The notes under the pieces were generated by a model. That model was given only the letters and a program-made list of their open reading frames with translations. It was not told the DNA's origin and did no database searches. DNA of 10,212 bases, from the NCBI GenBank assembly GCA_964559355.1, contig CAZLHQ010000121.1, positions 1-10,212 of the forward strand. The letters are read 5' to 3'. The translations under genes and the position numbers were made by a program. The DNA comes from JAEUMD01 sp964559355 (GTDB lineage Bacteria > Pseudomonadota > Alphaproteobacteria > Rhizobiales > Hyphomicrobiaceae). Below, one piece after another: positions 1-5,550 of the stretch (positions within the stretch are counted from its first letter, which is position 1; each line of letters opens with the position of its first letter).

Positions 1-80
1 CCGGTTTTCCGATAAGAAGCACGACGAAACAAAGACCTGGAGCCGTTCCGCGATTTCCATCAAAACCGGAACGGCTCTAG
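1..80. repeat. Intergenic palindromic repeat, possible dispersed Hyphomicrobiales element
   Basis: Two nested inverted repeats are visible. A perfect 11-bp stem pairs GAGCCGTTCCG (40-50) with CGGAACGGCTC (67-77). A second possible pairing joins CCGGTTTT (1-8) with AAAACCGG (62-69). On the minus strand the segment contains TATCGGAAAACCGG, which recalls, from memory, the short palindromic elements scattered between genes in Bradyrhizobiaceae and related families. Whether it is really repeated in this genome cannot be judged from one window. The left end may be cut by the window edge. Confidence 0.4.
24..77 (-). terminator. Candidate intrinsic terminator of the Met-rich Spy-like gene
   Basis: The perfect 11-bp stem 40-50/67-77 (16-nt loop) begins about 30 nt downstream of the stop at 108. 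On the minus strand the stem is followed, after a few bases, by a moderately U-rich run (CTTTGTTTC, complement of 26-34). The T run is interrupted and not adjacent to the stem, so termination strength is uncertain. Confidence 0.4.
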
Positions 81-107
81 CGTCGCCGCTGGCAAGCCGC
101 ACAACCT

Positions 108-935
108 TCACATCATGCAGCGTACACCGCCCATGGCCGGAAGGATGAAATCGGCCTTGCGCTTCTGCTCGTCGTTGAGGACGCCATAGAGCTTGTCGAG
201 AGCGGCCTTCATTTCCTTCATCATCCCAAGGCGCGTTTCCGTGGTGGAGATGCGCGCGGCAAACCGATCGAGCGGCGTCTTGGCGTTCATCATGGACGCC
301 CACATCGCTGCGTGACGCTCCTGGCTGCCTTGGTGGTGCGACTTCAGAACTTGCGCCACGGCGTCGAAGGCGGCGGTCTGCGCGTCATTGAGGCCAAGCT
401 CTGCCTTGATGAAGGCCATGCGGCCGGCGGCAAAGTCGGGCGGACCCATCATCGGCGGGCAAACGTCACCCATCATCGGATGCCCCATCGGGCCGCGCAT
501 CGGCGGCGGTCCGAAATCGGGCATCTCCGGCATTGCGCCGGGTGCGCCCTGACCGGCCTGTTGCTGGCCTGCCATGCCGCTCATTCCTTGCATGCCCGAC
601 ATGCCCTGCATCCCTTGCATGCCGTCCATTCCGCTCATGCCGGTCTGGGGGCCATGCTGCATCATGCCGGGACCACCCATCGGTCCGTGCATGGGGCCGT
701 GCATGGGACCCTGCATGGGACCGGGCATCGGCCGATACATCTGGCCGGGCATCGGTGCCTGCATCATCTGACCGGGCTGGCCCATCGGCATGCCCTGCGG
801 AACGGGTGCCTGCATCTGGGCTTGCGGCGGCACCGGGGGCTGGGCCGCAGGTTGCTGGGCTACGGCAGTCGTTGCGAGCAGGGACAGCACCGCGCCTGTC
901 AGCAGCGATGTGCGAATTGAAACCAGTGTGCGCAT
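108..935 (-). CDS. Secreted Met/Gly/Pro-rich protein with C-terminal Spy/CpxP-like (LTXXQ) domain
   Basis: This is a 275-residue exported protein. The ATG at 935 is chosen over an upstream in-frame start at 1031 because a near-ideal ribosome site, GAGGAGG (941-947), lies 5 nt before it and the protein then opens with a clean signal peptide (residues 1-26, cleavage after AVA). Residues 27-175 are low complexity with roughly 30 methionines: GPM/HGPM repeats at about 69-87 and GM-type repeats (SGM, QGM, DGM) at about 100-121, plus scattered His and Cys159. Residues 176-262 form a helical domain with two LTXXQ-like signatures, LNDAQ (182-186) and LNDEQ (253-257), as in the periplasmic Spy/CpxP chaperone family. 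A second Cys (273) is near the end. Spy-type proteins hold unfolded periplasmic proteins or sense envelope stress; Met/His-rich repeats in exported proteins often bind copper, so a metal-buffering role is an inference. The gene is monocistronic and diverges from gapR. Confidence 0.8.
   Translation of the reverse strand: MRTLVSIRTSLLTGAVLSLLATTAVAQQPAAQPPVPPQAQMQAPVPQGMPMGQPGQMMQAPMPGQMYRPMPGPMQGPMHGPMHGPMGGPGMMQHGPQTGMSGMDGMQGMQGMSGMQGMSGMAGQQQAGQGAPGAMPEMPDFGPPPMRGPMGHPMMGDVCPPMMGPPDFAAGRMAFIKAELGLNDAQTAAFDAVAQVLKSHHQGSQERHAAMWASMMNAKTPLDRFAARISTTETRLGMMKEMKAALDKLYGVLNDEQKRKADFILPAMGGVRCMM
573..731 (-). repeat. Tandem codon repeats encoding Met-Gly-Pro and Ser/Gln-Gly-Met units
   Basis: Within the Met-rich gene, near-identical 9- to 12-base units encode HGPM/QGPM (about 675-731) and SGM/QGM/DGM (about 573-638). 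Such in-frame repeats are prone to length change by slippage, so the unit number may vary between strains. Confidence 0.6.
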
Positions 936-1244
936 GGGCGCCTCCTCTTTTATGAAAACGCGAAGAATTCTATGTTCGTCGAACCTGTATTCCATGGCAA
1001 AAATGAAAGCAGGCGCGGATGAATTCAACAACCCAATAGCCGCAGGCTGACGTAGCCCCCCTTGTTACCGTTAACAGCTTGCACAAATCTCTGGATGAGC
1101 GGGCCACCCGCCTTGATGGGGATCACCCCGCAGTCTAGCGTCGCGCGACATAGTGAGGGGCCCGGAGCGGCCGCGGCCTTCCTGCCGCAGCGCGCAAATC
1201 CGGAAAATCGTCAGCCAATTCAGTCAATCGCGGGGTGCCATTCC
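936..1244. other. Divergent intergenic region between the Spy-like gene and gapR
   Basis: No gene is seen here. The minus-strand side holds GAGGAGG (941-947), a possible -10 hexamer TAGAAT (complement of 967-972) and an 11-bp palindrome next to it (974-984). Toward gapR there is a TGTTA-CCGT-TAACA inverted repeat (1063-1076), a GCGGG-CCA-CCCGC hairpin (1099-1111) and a palindrome GTCGCGCGAC (1140-1149). No convincing -35/-10 pair for gapR could be assigned. Confidence 0.5.
974..984. promoter_or_regulatory. Perfect 11-bp palindrome, candidate operator of the Spy-like gene
   Basis: GTTCG-T-CGAAC lies 39 nt upstream of the start codon at 935 and directly upstream of TAGAAT, a plausible -10 on the minus strand (967-972). 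No good -35 is seen at normal spacing, as in many activator-dependent or repressor-controlled promoters. The binding protein is unknown; this is inference from position and symmetry. Confidence 0.3.
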
Positions 1245-1538
1245 ATGACGACGCTGCAAGCTTCGGCGCAAAATCAACTGCGTCAATTCGTCGAGCAGAT
1301 CGAACGGCTCGAAGAAGAGAAGAAGGCGCTGGCTGGCGACATTCGCGACAAATACGCGGAAGCCAAGGCCTTGGGCTTCGATATCAAGGCGCTGCGGCAG
1401 ATTGTTCGGCTGCGCAAGAAGTCGCAGACCGAACGCCAGGAAGAAGAGAGTATCCTGGAGGTCTACATGCACGCCCTGGGCATGTTGAACGGCGCGCCAT
1501 CGGAGGCTGCCGTCGACGCATTCATGGCGGCCGAATGA
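1245..1538 (+). CDS. gapR: GapR family nucleoid-associated DNA-binding protein (DUF2312)
   Basis: This 97-residue protein matches the alphaproteobacterial GapR family by its characteristic run: QLRQFVEQIERLEEEKK (11-27), then DIRDKYAEAKALGFD (32-46), then IKALRQIVRLRKK (47-59). In Caulobacter GapR (about 89 residues) forms a coiled-coil dimer that assembles around overtwisted DNA ahead of replication and transcription and stimulates topoisomerases. The N-terminal half here is a heptad-like coiled coil and the basic stretch RLRKK supplies the DNA-contact patch. The ATG at 1245 is chosen because it yields the family N-terminus; the same frame is open upstream to 1062 but that part looks like noncoding sequence. 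The ribosome site is weak (GGGGTG a few bases upstream). A DUF4826 gene starts 24 nt after the stop, so the two are probably cotranscribed. The last 15 residues are Ala-rich and beyond the usual family end. Confidence 0.9.
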   Translation: MTTLQASAQNQLRQFVEQIERLEEEKKALAGDIRDKYAEAKALGFDIKALRQIVRLRKKSQTERQEEESILEVYMHALGMLNGAPSEAAVDAFMAAE

Positions 1539-1562
1539 GGTTTGCAACAAGGGGCGGCGCGC

Positions 1563-2018
1563 GTGGCGGAACCTGATTATGACGACCCCAAGGTCGAAGA
1601 GGCCTGGGTCGAGGCCAAGCGCGTCGAGATCGAAAGCTATCTTGCGCGCGGTGGCGTGCAGCATGGCGCGATTGGCGAATGGCCGGCTTGGCACCTGCCA
1701 CCGTTGACATCGGTGTGGGCTATCGAGAGCCTTCGCTCGCCGGGATATGTCGGCTGGTGGGCGGTGGCGGGCGATCATCCTACCGATTACATTTCCTCGA
1801 TGAACTGCAACGATCCACGCTCGGCGCTGCGCGCGATCTGCGATCGGTGGGGCGAGATTGCCGAGACGATGAGCGAGGGAAAACCCTATCCGGCTATGCG
1901 CTCAGGCCCGCCCGAGCAATGGATCGAGCTTGGCGGCAAGCTCAAGACCCGCGTCGCGATCCTGCGCGAATGCGTGGCGGATGATCGCAACTGGGTCGAG
2001 GCCGAGCGGCCGAACTGA
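1563..2018 (+). CDS. DUF4826 domain protein of unknown function
   Basis: The 151-residue product resembles the DUF4826 family. The recognisable stretches are DYDDPKVEEAW (5-15), GEWPAWHLPPLTSVWAIES (38-56) and GYVGWWAVAGDHPTDYIS (61-78), and a GPPEQWIELG segment near 105-114. It has no signal peptide, membrane segment or obvious catalytic motif; it is rich in Trp. The GTG at 1563 is preferred because AAGGGG lies about 8-9 nt before it; a TTG at 1542 would add seven residues with no family match. It follows gapR by 24 nt on the same strand and is probably its operon partner, although no functional link is known to me. Function is unassigned. Confidence 0.75.
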   Translation: MAEPDYDDPKVEEAWVEAKRVEIESYLARGGVQHGAIGEWPAWHLPPLTSVWAIESLRSPGYVGWWAVAGDHPTDYISSMNCNDPRSALRAICDRWGEIAETMSEGKPYPAMRSGPPEQWIELGGKLKTRVAILRECVADDRNWVEAERPN

Positions 2019-2397
2019 ACAGCAAAAACAGCCTCTGGCTCAGGCCAGACGTGGCAGGGTCTGCGCAAAAGGCGGTGCGGTTCAAACTCCGCTGCCGTCG
2101 TCACGCATGCGCTCCGTTCGGCCCACATCTCGAAGCGTCGGGTTCTGCGCCGTCATGAAACATTAATGGCGCGCCCTTCGTTCAGGCCGACAATCGGGCC
2201 GGCAGGTGTTTCACACCACCGATGCATGCAACCTCAATCATCAGGTTGTTTGGCCCATTCACCACCTTGCGATAAGTTGATCTAATATGTCCGTGTTTAC
2301 CTTGGAGCCGCTGCGTCTTGGCACGCAGCTTGGATGAAATGTTCACCGAAACTATAAGTTTTTGAACCGGGCACACTGATGGTGGTCAGTGGGTGTC
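2019..2397. other. Intergenic region upstream of oxyR
   Basis: No gene is supported in these 379 nt; short open frames here lack ribosome sites and any recognisable protein. Hairpin-capable sequences are TCTGGC-TCAG-GCCAGA (2034-2049), CAACCT/AGGTTG (2229-2234/2243-2248) and GCTGCGT-CTTGGC-ACGCAGC (2310-2329). None has a T-run after it on the plus strand, so no clear terminator for the gapR operon is seen. The stretch 2260-2370 is more AT-rich and probably holds the oxyR promoter. Confidence 0.5.
2341..2367. promoter_or_regulatory. Imperfect dyad just upstream of oxyR, candidate autoregulatory operator
   Basis: GTTCA (2341-2345) pairs with TGAAC (2363-2367), and inside them AAACT-ATA-AGTTT (2349-2361) forms a second symmetric core. 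The element ends 30 nt before the ATG at 2398. LysR-type regulators commonly bind AT-rich dyads next to their own promoter, and OxyR is autoregulated in other bacteria. The core does not match the enterobacterial ATAG-N7-CTAT OxyR consensus well, so this is tentative. Confidence 0.3.
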
Positions 2398-3546
2398 ATG
2401 GTTCCGGGGCCTGCCGTGAGCTACGTTACGCTGAAGCAATTGAAGTATTTCGACGCGCTTGCGCGCCTGCAGCATTTCGGGCGGGCGGCGGATGCGTGTG
2501 CGGTAACGCAGCCCGCGCTGTCGATGCAGATCCGCGAACTCGAACAAAACCTTGGGCTGGAACTCGTCGAACGTACGCGCACTGGCGTGCATTTGACCGA
2601 CAAGGGCCGCGAGATAGCACAGCGCGCCACGCGCATCCTGGGTGATGTGCGCTCACTGATCGAATATGCGCACCATTCCGACAAGGTGCTGACCGGGCCA
2701 CTGAAGCTCGGCGTAATTCCCTCGATCGCACCCTACCTGCTGCCGCCGCTGCTGCCGCTGGTGCGCGCCTCGTTCCCCGATCTGGAACTGCATGTGCGCG
2801 AGACGCAGACGGCAAACCTTACCGACGAACTGATCGAGGGCAAGATCGATTGCATGCTGCTGGCGCTGCCGGTGGATCATGTCGATGTCGCGACCTTGCC
2901 GCTGTTCGAAGACCGTTTCCTGCTGGCGCTGCCGAAGTCGCGAAACCTTTCGGGCGGCGTGCGCGCAACCAAGGACATGATCGCCAGCGAGCGTCTGCTG
3001 TTACTCGAGGAGGGTCATTGCCTGCGCGATCAGGCGCTGACCTACTGCAGCTTGAAGCAGGTCGATTCCGTCAACACATTCGGTGCGTCGAGCCTGTCGA
3101 CCATCGTCGAGATGGTGGCAGCGGGCTTCGGCGTCACCCTGCTTCCGCAGATGTGCCTGCCGGTGGAGGTGCGCGGCCGCGCGTTGAAGCTGGTGCCGTT
3201 CGTCGCGCCCGAACCCTATCGAACGGTCGGCTTGGCTTGGCGCCGCACGAGCCCGCGCACCGAGGATTTCATGGAGCTGGCGCACTTGCTGAAGACGGCC
3301 GCGCTTGAGGTCATTCCCGCAGCCGTGGCAGGTGTGGATGTCGATGGCGAAACCTCATCTGCCAATGGGGCGGAACGCGGAGCCGCAGACGCCAGCGGAA
3401 AGGCAACGCGTCCGTCGAACGGCACTGGGGAAACGCACAAGGCGCGCAAGGCCGTAGTCAATCCTGCTTCGGCGCGCGCAGCCGCAATATCTGCGAAGGG
3501 TGCTGGCAACGTCAAACCGCGCAAAGCGAGCAAGCCCAAGCCATAA
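2398..3546 (+). CDS. oxyR: OxyR, LysR-type hydrogen peroxide sensor and transcription regulator
   Basis: The product is 382 residues. An N-terminal winged helix-turn-helix (about 10-70) contains HFGRAADACAVTQPALSMQI, typical of LysR-type regulators. The effector domain carries TGPLKLGVIPSIAPYLLP (99-116) and the diagnostic OxyR segment EEGHCLRDQALTYC, with cysteines at 208 and 217. Their nine-residue spacing equals that of Cys199 and Cys208 in E. coli OxyR, which form the peroxide-induced disulfide. MVAAGFGVTLLPQM and EPYRTVGLAWRRTSPR also match the family. The final ~75 residues (from about 307) form an Ala-, Lys- and Arg-rich low-complexity tail ending KPRKASKPKP, absent from E. coli OxyR (305 residues). 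The start is uncertain: ATG 2398 is used; GTG 2416 would give MSYVTLKQLKYF, closer to typical N-termini, and GTG 2389 is also open. No ribosome site decides it. No catalase or peroxiredoxin gene lies next to it in this window. Confidence 0.92.
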   Translation: MVPGPAVSYVTLKQLKYFDALARLQHFGRAADACAVTQPALSMQIRELEQNLGLELVERTRTGVHLTDKGREIAQRATRILGDVRSLIEYAHHSDKVLTGPLKLGVIPSIAPYLLPPLLPLVRASFPDLELHVRETQTANLTDELIEGKIDCMLLALPVDHVDVATLPLFEDRFLLALPKSRNLSGGVRATKDMIASERLLLLEEGHCLRDQALTYCSLKQVDSVNTFGASSLSTIVEMVAAGFGVTLLPQMCLPVEVRGRALKLVPFVAPEPYRTVGLAWRRTSPRTEDFMELAHLLKTAALEVIPAAVAGVDVDGETSSANGAERGAADASGKATRPSNGTGETHKARKAVVNPASARAAAISAKGAGNVKPRKASKPKP

Positions 3547-3655
3547 TCAACGTGTTGCTTATGGTGCGGTTCTGCATGGGCCGGGCAGTCATGTGCCGGC
3601 ATGTCGTTGCTTGATCGATGTATCTGGTTGCGCGGGCGCTACGTAGCCGGTTCGA

Positions 3656-5221
3656 TCACCGTGCGCTGGTCGGAACTGTGCGGCGTGCGAGCCTGCCGAT
3701 GGGATCGGGATGCGCGGCTTCATCGAGCACAGACAGATCGACCGCATTGCCCTGGAACTGTTGCGCCCACAGCAACTCGACCACTTGCTGTCCGGGCCGC
3801 AATGCCAACGGTAGCTCGTCGCGATCCTGTCCCAGCATCTCCAGAGTCTGCCCCACATTGGGATGCACCAACCGGGCGAGAACCGGATCGTCTGCAGATG
3901 CGGTTTCGGTCAGCAGCGGTGCCACCGGAAATGGCCGGTAGGACATCTCGTCGGGATGTTCTTCGTCGAATTCGGGCTGTGCGGCCCAACCGGTCGACCA
4001 GCCGGCACGCTCGATATCGGTGACGCTGCGCGGCGCCGACGGATCCGCGAGTGCGTCGGGAGCGATGGCGGCGAGGCGCGGGGCCTCACGCTCCGGTACG
4101 GGGCTCGCCGTCTCGGGAGTGACAGGCGCCGGCATCGCGCCTCCCGTCAGGCTGGCGAGGGCTGCCGGCTGCCGGCGTTCAACCGGCGTCGGCGGCTTGA
4201 TCAGCTTGGGCTCAGGCTGGAAAGCGGCGAGGCTGAAGAGCGAGGCCAGCCTGTTGCGATCATGCGAGGAGGGAGCCTTGGCGGGTGCGGCTGCTGCAAC
4301 TTTGGGCTCGGGCTGCGGTGTCGGCCGCTGTGCTGGACGCGGGGTGGAGACCAGTTTGGGTGCGGCAGGCGGCTCGAGGGAGGCTAAGCGTGGCTGGTCT
4401 GCTTCGCGCCGAGTAGCAACGGCTGCAACTGGCGCCCGTAGCTGGGGGGCAGGACGTGAGGCGGCGACAGGGCGGGCCGCACCACCAGCGTCAGCCACCA
4501 GCGTCGGCTGCTTAGCACCGTTGCGCAGGTCAAAGAATGCTGCCACCTGCTGCGCCAGTTCCTGATAACGGCTCTTGGCGACGACATAGTCCTCGCGCGT
4601 CAGCGGCCGTCCATCGGCTGGCACATGCTGCGACTGGCCATTGGGAAACAGCAGCGCCAGCTCATAACGCGGTACGCGCGGCCAGTGACGCACGCGGCCA
4701 GTATCGAGATGGACGAACGGCACGCCGGAGGTCGGGTAGTAGCCGACGCCGCCGCGCTCGCGCACGAGGCCCGAATAGCGGATCTGCTTCAGCGGCACGT
4801 CAGGGAAATGGATGTCGGCGGCCTTGCCCTGGATATGCTGGGAGTTCTTGGCCTGCCCGCCTTGTGTCTTGCGCAGACCCTCGTTGGTTTCGGAGGAGCG
4901 GAAGCCGGAAATGACGTGGATTGGCTCGCGCGAGCCGAGCTCGGTGTGCACCTGCCAGATGAGGTCGACCAGATCGGGGTCCATCTCGGTCGGCTCGTTC
5001 TTGCGCCAGTCTCGCAGGATCCAGTTGATCTTCTTCATCGATTCTGGATCGCGCTTGCCATTGCGCATGTACGTGACGGAGACGGTTTCCTTGGTGTGGA
5101 TGTTGTAGAAGGAGAGGGCGCGGGTCGGGTCGTTGCGCGCGATCAGCCGGTCGGCGCCGATGCCACCAACGGCCGTGGCCGCGGCAAGGCCCGCGAGCAA
5201 CACTCGAGCGCGAAGCGTCAC
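3656..5221 (-). CDS. DUF882 (MepK/YcbK-like) murein endopeptidase, M15 type, with long Pro/Ala-rich extension
   Basis: The 521-residue protein starts with a signal or anchor segment (residues 1-24, VLLAGLAAATAVGGIGA). The catalytic domain (about 32-205) has SGFRSS (105-110), SQHIQGKAADIHF with the HX6D zinc ligands His129 and Asp136, and GGVGYYPTSGVPFVHLDTG with the third ligand His171. This is the DUF882/peptidase M15 fold; E. coli MepK in this family cleaves mDAP-mDAP (3-3) cross-links in peptidoglycan. From about residue 240 onward the protein is a ~280-residue Pro/Ala/Arg-rich extension, probably disordered, much longer than E. coli MepK (about 180 residues), ending in a more ordered-looking segment rich in Leu. 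GTG 5221 is preferred, with GGGGAAG a few bases upstream; GTG 5245 would add eight residues before the signal. It lies 329 nt downstream of the L,D-transpeptidase gene on the same strand, which fits a joint role in remodelling 3-3 cross-links. Confidence 0.87.
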   Translation of the reverse strand: MTLRARVLLAGLAAATAVGGIGADRLIARNDPTRALSFYNIHTKETVSVTYMRNGKRDPESMKKINWILRDWRKNEPTEMDPDLVDLIWQVHTELGSREPIHVISGFRSSETNEGLRKTQGGQAKNSQHIQGKAADIHFPDVPLKQIRYSGLVRERGGVGYYPTSGVPFVHLDTGRVRHWPRVPRYELALLFPNGQSQHVPADGRPLTREDYVVAKSRYQELAQQVAAFFDLRNGAKQPTLVADAGGAARPVAASRPAPQLRAPVAAVATRREADQPRLASLEPPAAPKLVSTPRPAQRPTPQPEPKVAAAAPAKAPSSHDRNRLASLFSLAAFQPEPKLIKPPTPVERRQPAALASLTGGAMPAPVTPETASPVPEREAPRLAAIAPDALADPSAPRSVTDIERAGWSTGWAAQPEFDEEHPDEMSYRPFPVAPLLTETASADDPVLARLVHPNVGQTLEMLGQDRDELPLALRPGQQVVELLWAQQFQGNAVDLSVLDEAAHPDPIGRLARRTVPTSAR

Positions 5222-5550
5222 GATGGCTTCCCCGTCCCTAATCACCCACGCCGCTCAATTTCCGGGCCCTGTAACCCGGCCGAGGCGCCAATGGCCCCAG
5301 ATGCGCACGTGGCAAAAGACTTTGCTAAGGTAAACCCCTAACCCCTTAAGATTGAGTAAGACCCACAAATAGGGGCCAAATTACGGTAGTGGATTATGGG
5401 ATTTGCGAGCCCATAGCCTACCCGCCAAGAGCTGGCTCGTAGCTGCAAAGAAAAACGGCCAGTGCACCAAGGCCCCGGCCGCAAATCTTGACAACTCGGT
5501 TGAAGACCACTTGCCGGGCGCACCCGGCCAAAGTCGAGCCGGGCGTGCTG
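5222..5550. other. Intergenic region between L,D-transpeptidase and DUF882 genes
   Basis: No gene is seen. Near the transpeptidase stop lies a GC-rich hairpin GCCGGG-CGCA-CCCGGC (5513-5528) without a T-run, and then a better terminator candidate at 5447-5481. The DUF882 gene side holds tandem near-repeats ACCCCTA/ACCCCTTA (5334-5348) about 115-130 nt before its start. The gap and terminator suggest the two genes have separate promoters. Confidence 0.5.
5447..5481 (-). terminator. Candidate intrinsic terminator of the L,D-transpeptidase gene
   Basis: On the minus strand a short GC stem (CGGCC 5477-5481 with GGCCG 5456-5460; an alternative pairing uses GGCC at 5471-5474 with 5457-5460) is followed immediately by TTTTTCTTT (complement of 5447-5455). 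It lies about 70 nt past the stop at 5551. The stem is short with a long loop, so confidence is moderate. Confidence 0.45.

Noticed and set aside
312..920. Long plus-strand open frame, His/Leu-rich, opposite the Met-rich gene
   Set aside because: It is the antisense of the repetitive Met/Gly/Pro codons, where CAT for ATG yields His; no ribosome site or family match, and the minus-strand gene has both signal peptide and ribosome site.
1140..1149. Palindrome GTCGCGCGAC upstream of gapR
   Set aside because: Such CG-rich palindromes are common by chance in high-GC DNA; nothing links it to a promoter.
2077..2092. GCGG-TTCAAACT-CCGC, resembling a tRNA T-arm
   Set aside because: The flanking bases do not form a 5-bp T stem, and no acceptor stem, anticodon arm or CCA end fits around it.
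2182..2376. Small minus-strand open frame upstream of oxyR (64 codons)
   Set aside because: No convincing ribosome site, no recognisable motif, and it covers the likely oxyR promoter region.
3638..3647. Perfect palindrome GCTACGTAGC between the convergent oxyR and DUF882 genes
   Set aside because: Too short for a hairpin with a loop, no T-run on either side, and no promoter nearby to make it an operator.
4020..5341. Several long plus-strand open frames opposite the DUF882 gene
   Set aside because: They mirror the Pro/Ala-rich extension and catalytic domain of the minus-strand gene; high GC keeps opposite frames open.
5346..5360. Possible CtrA box (TTAA-N7-TTAA) in TTAAGATTGAGTAAG
   Set aside because: The second half is TAAG at the required spacing, so the match is only partial and likely chance.
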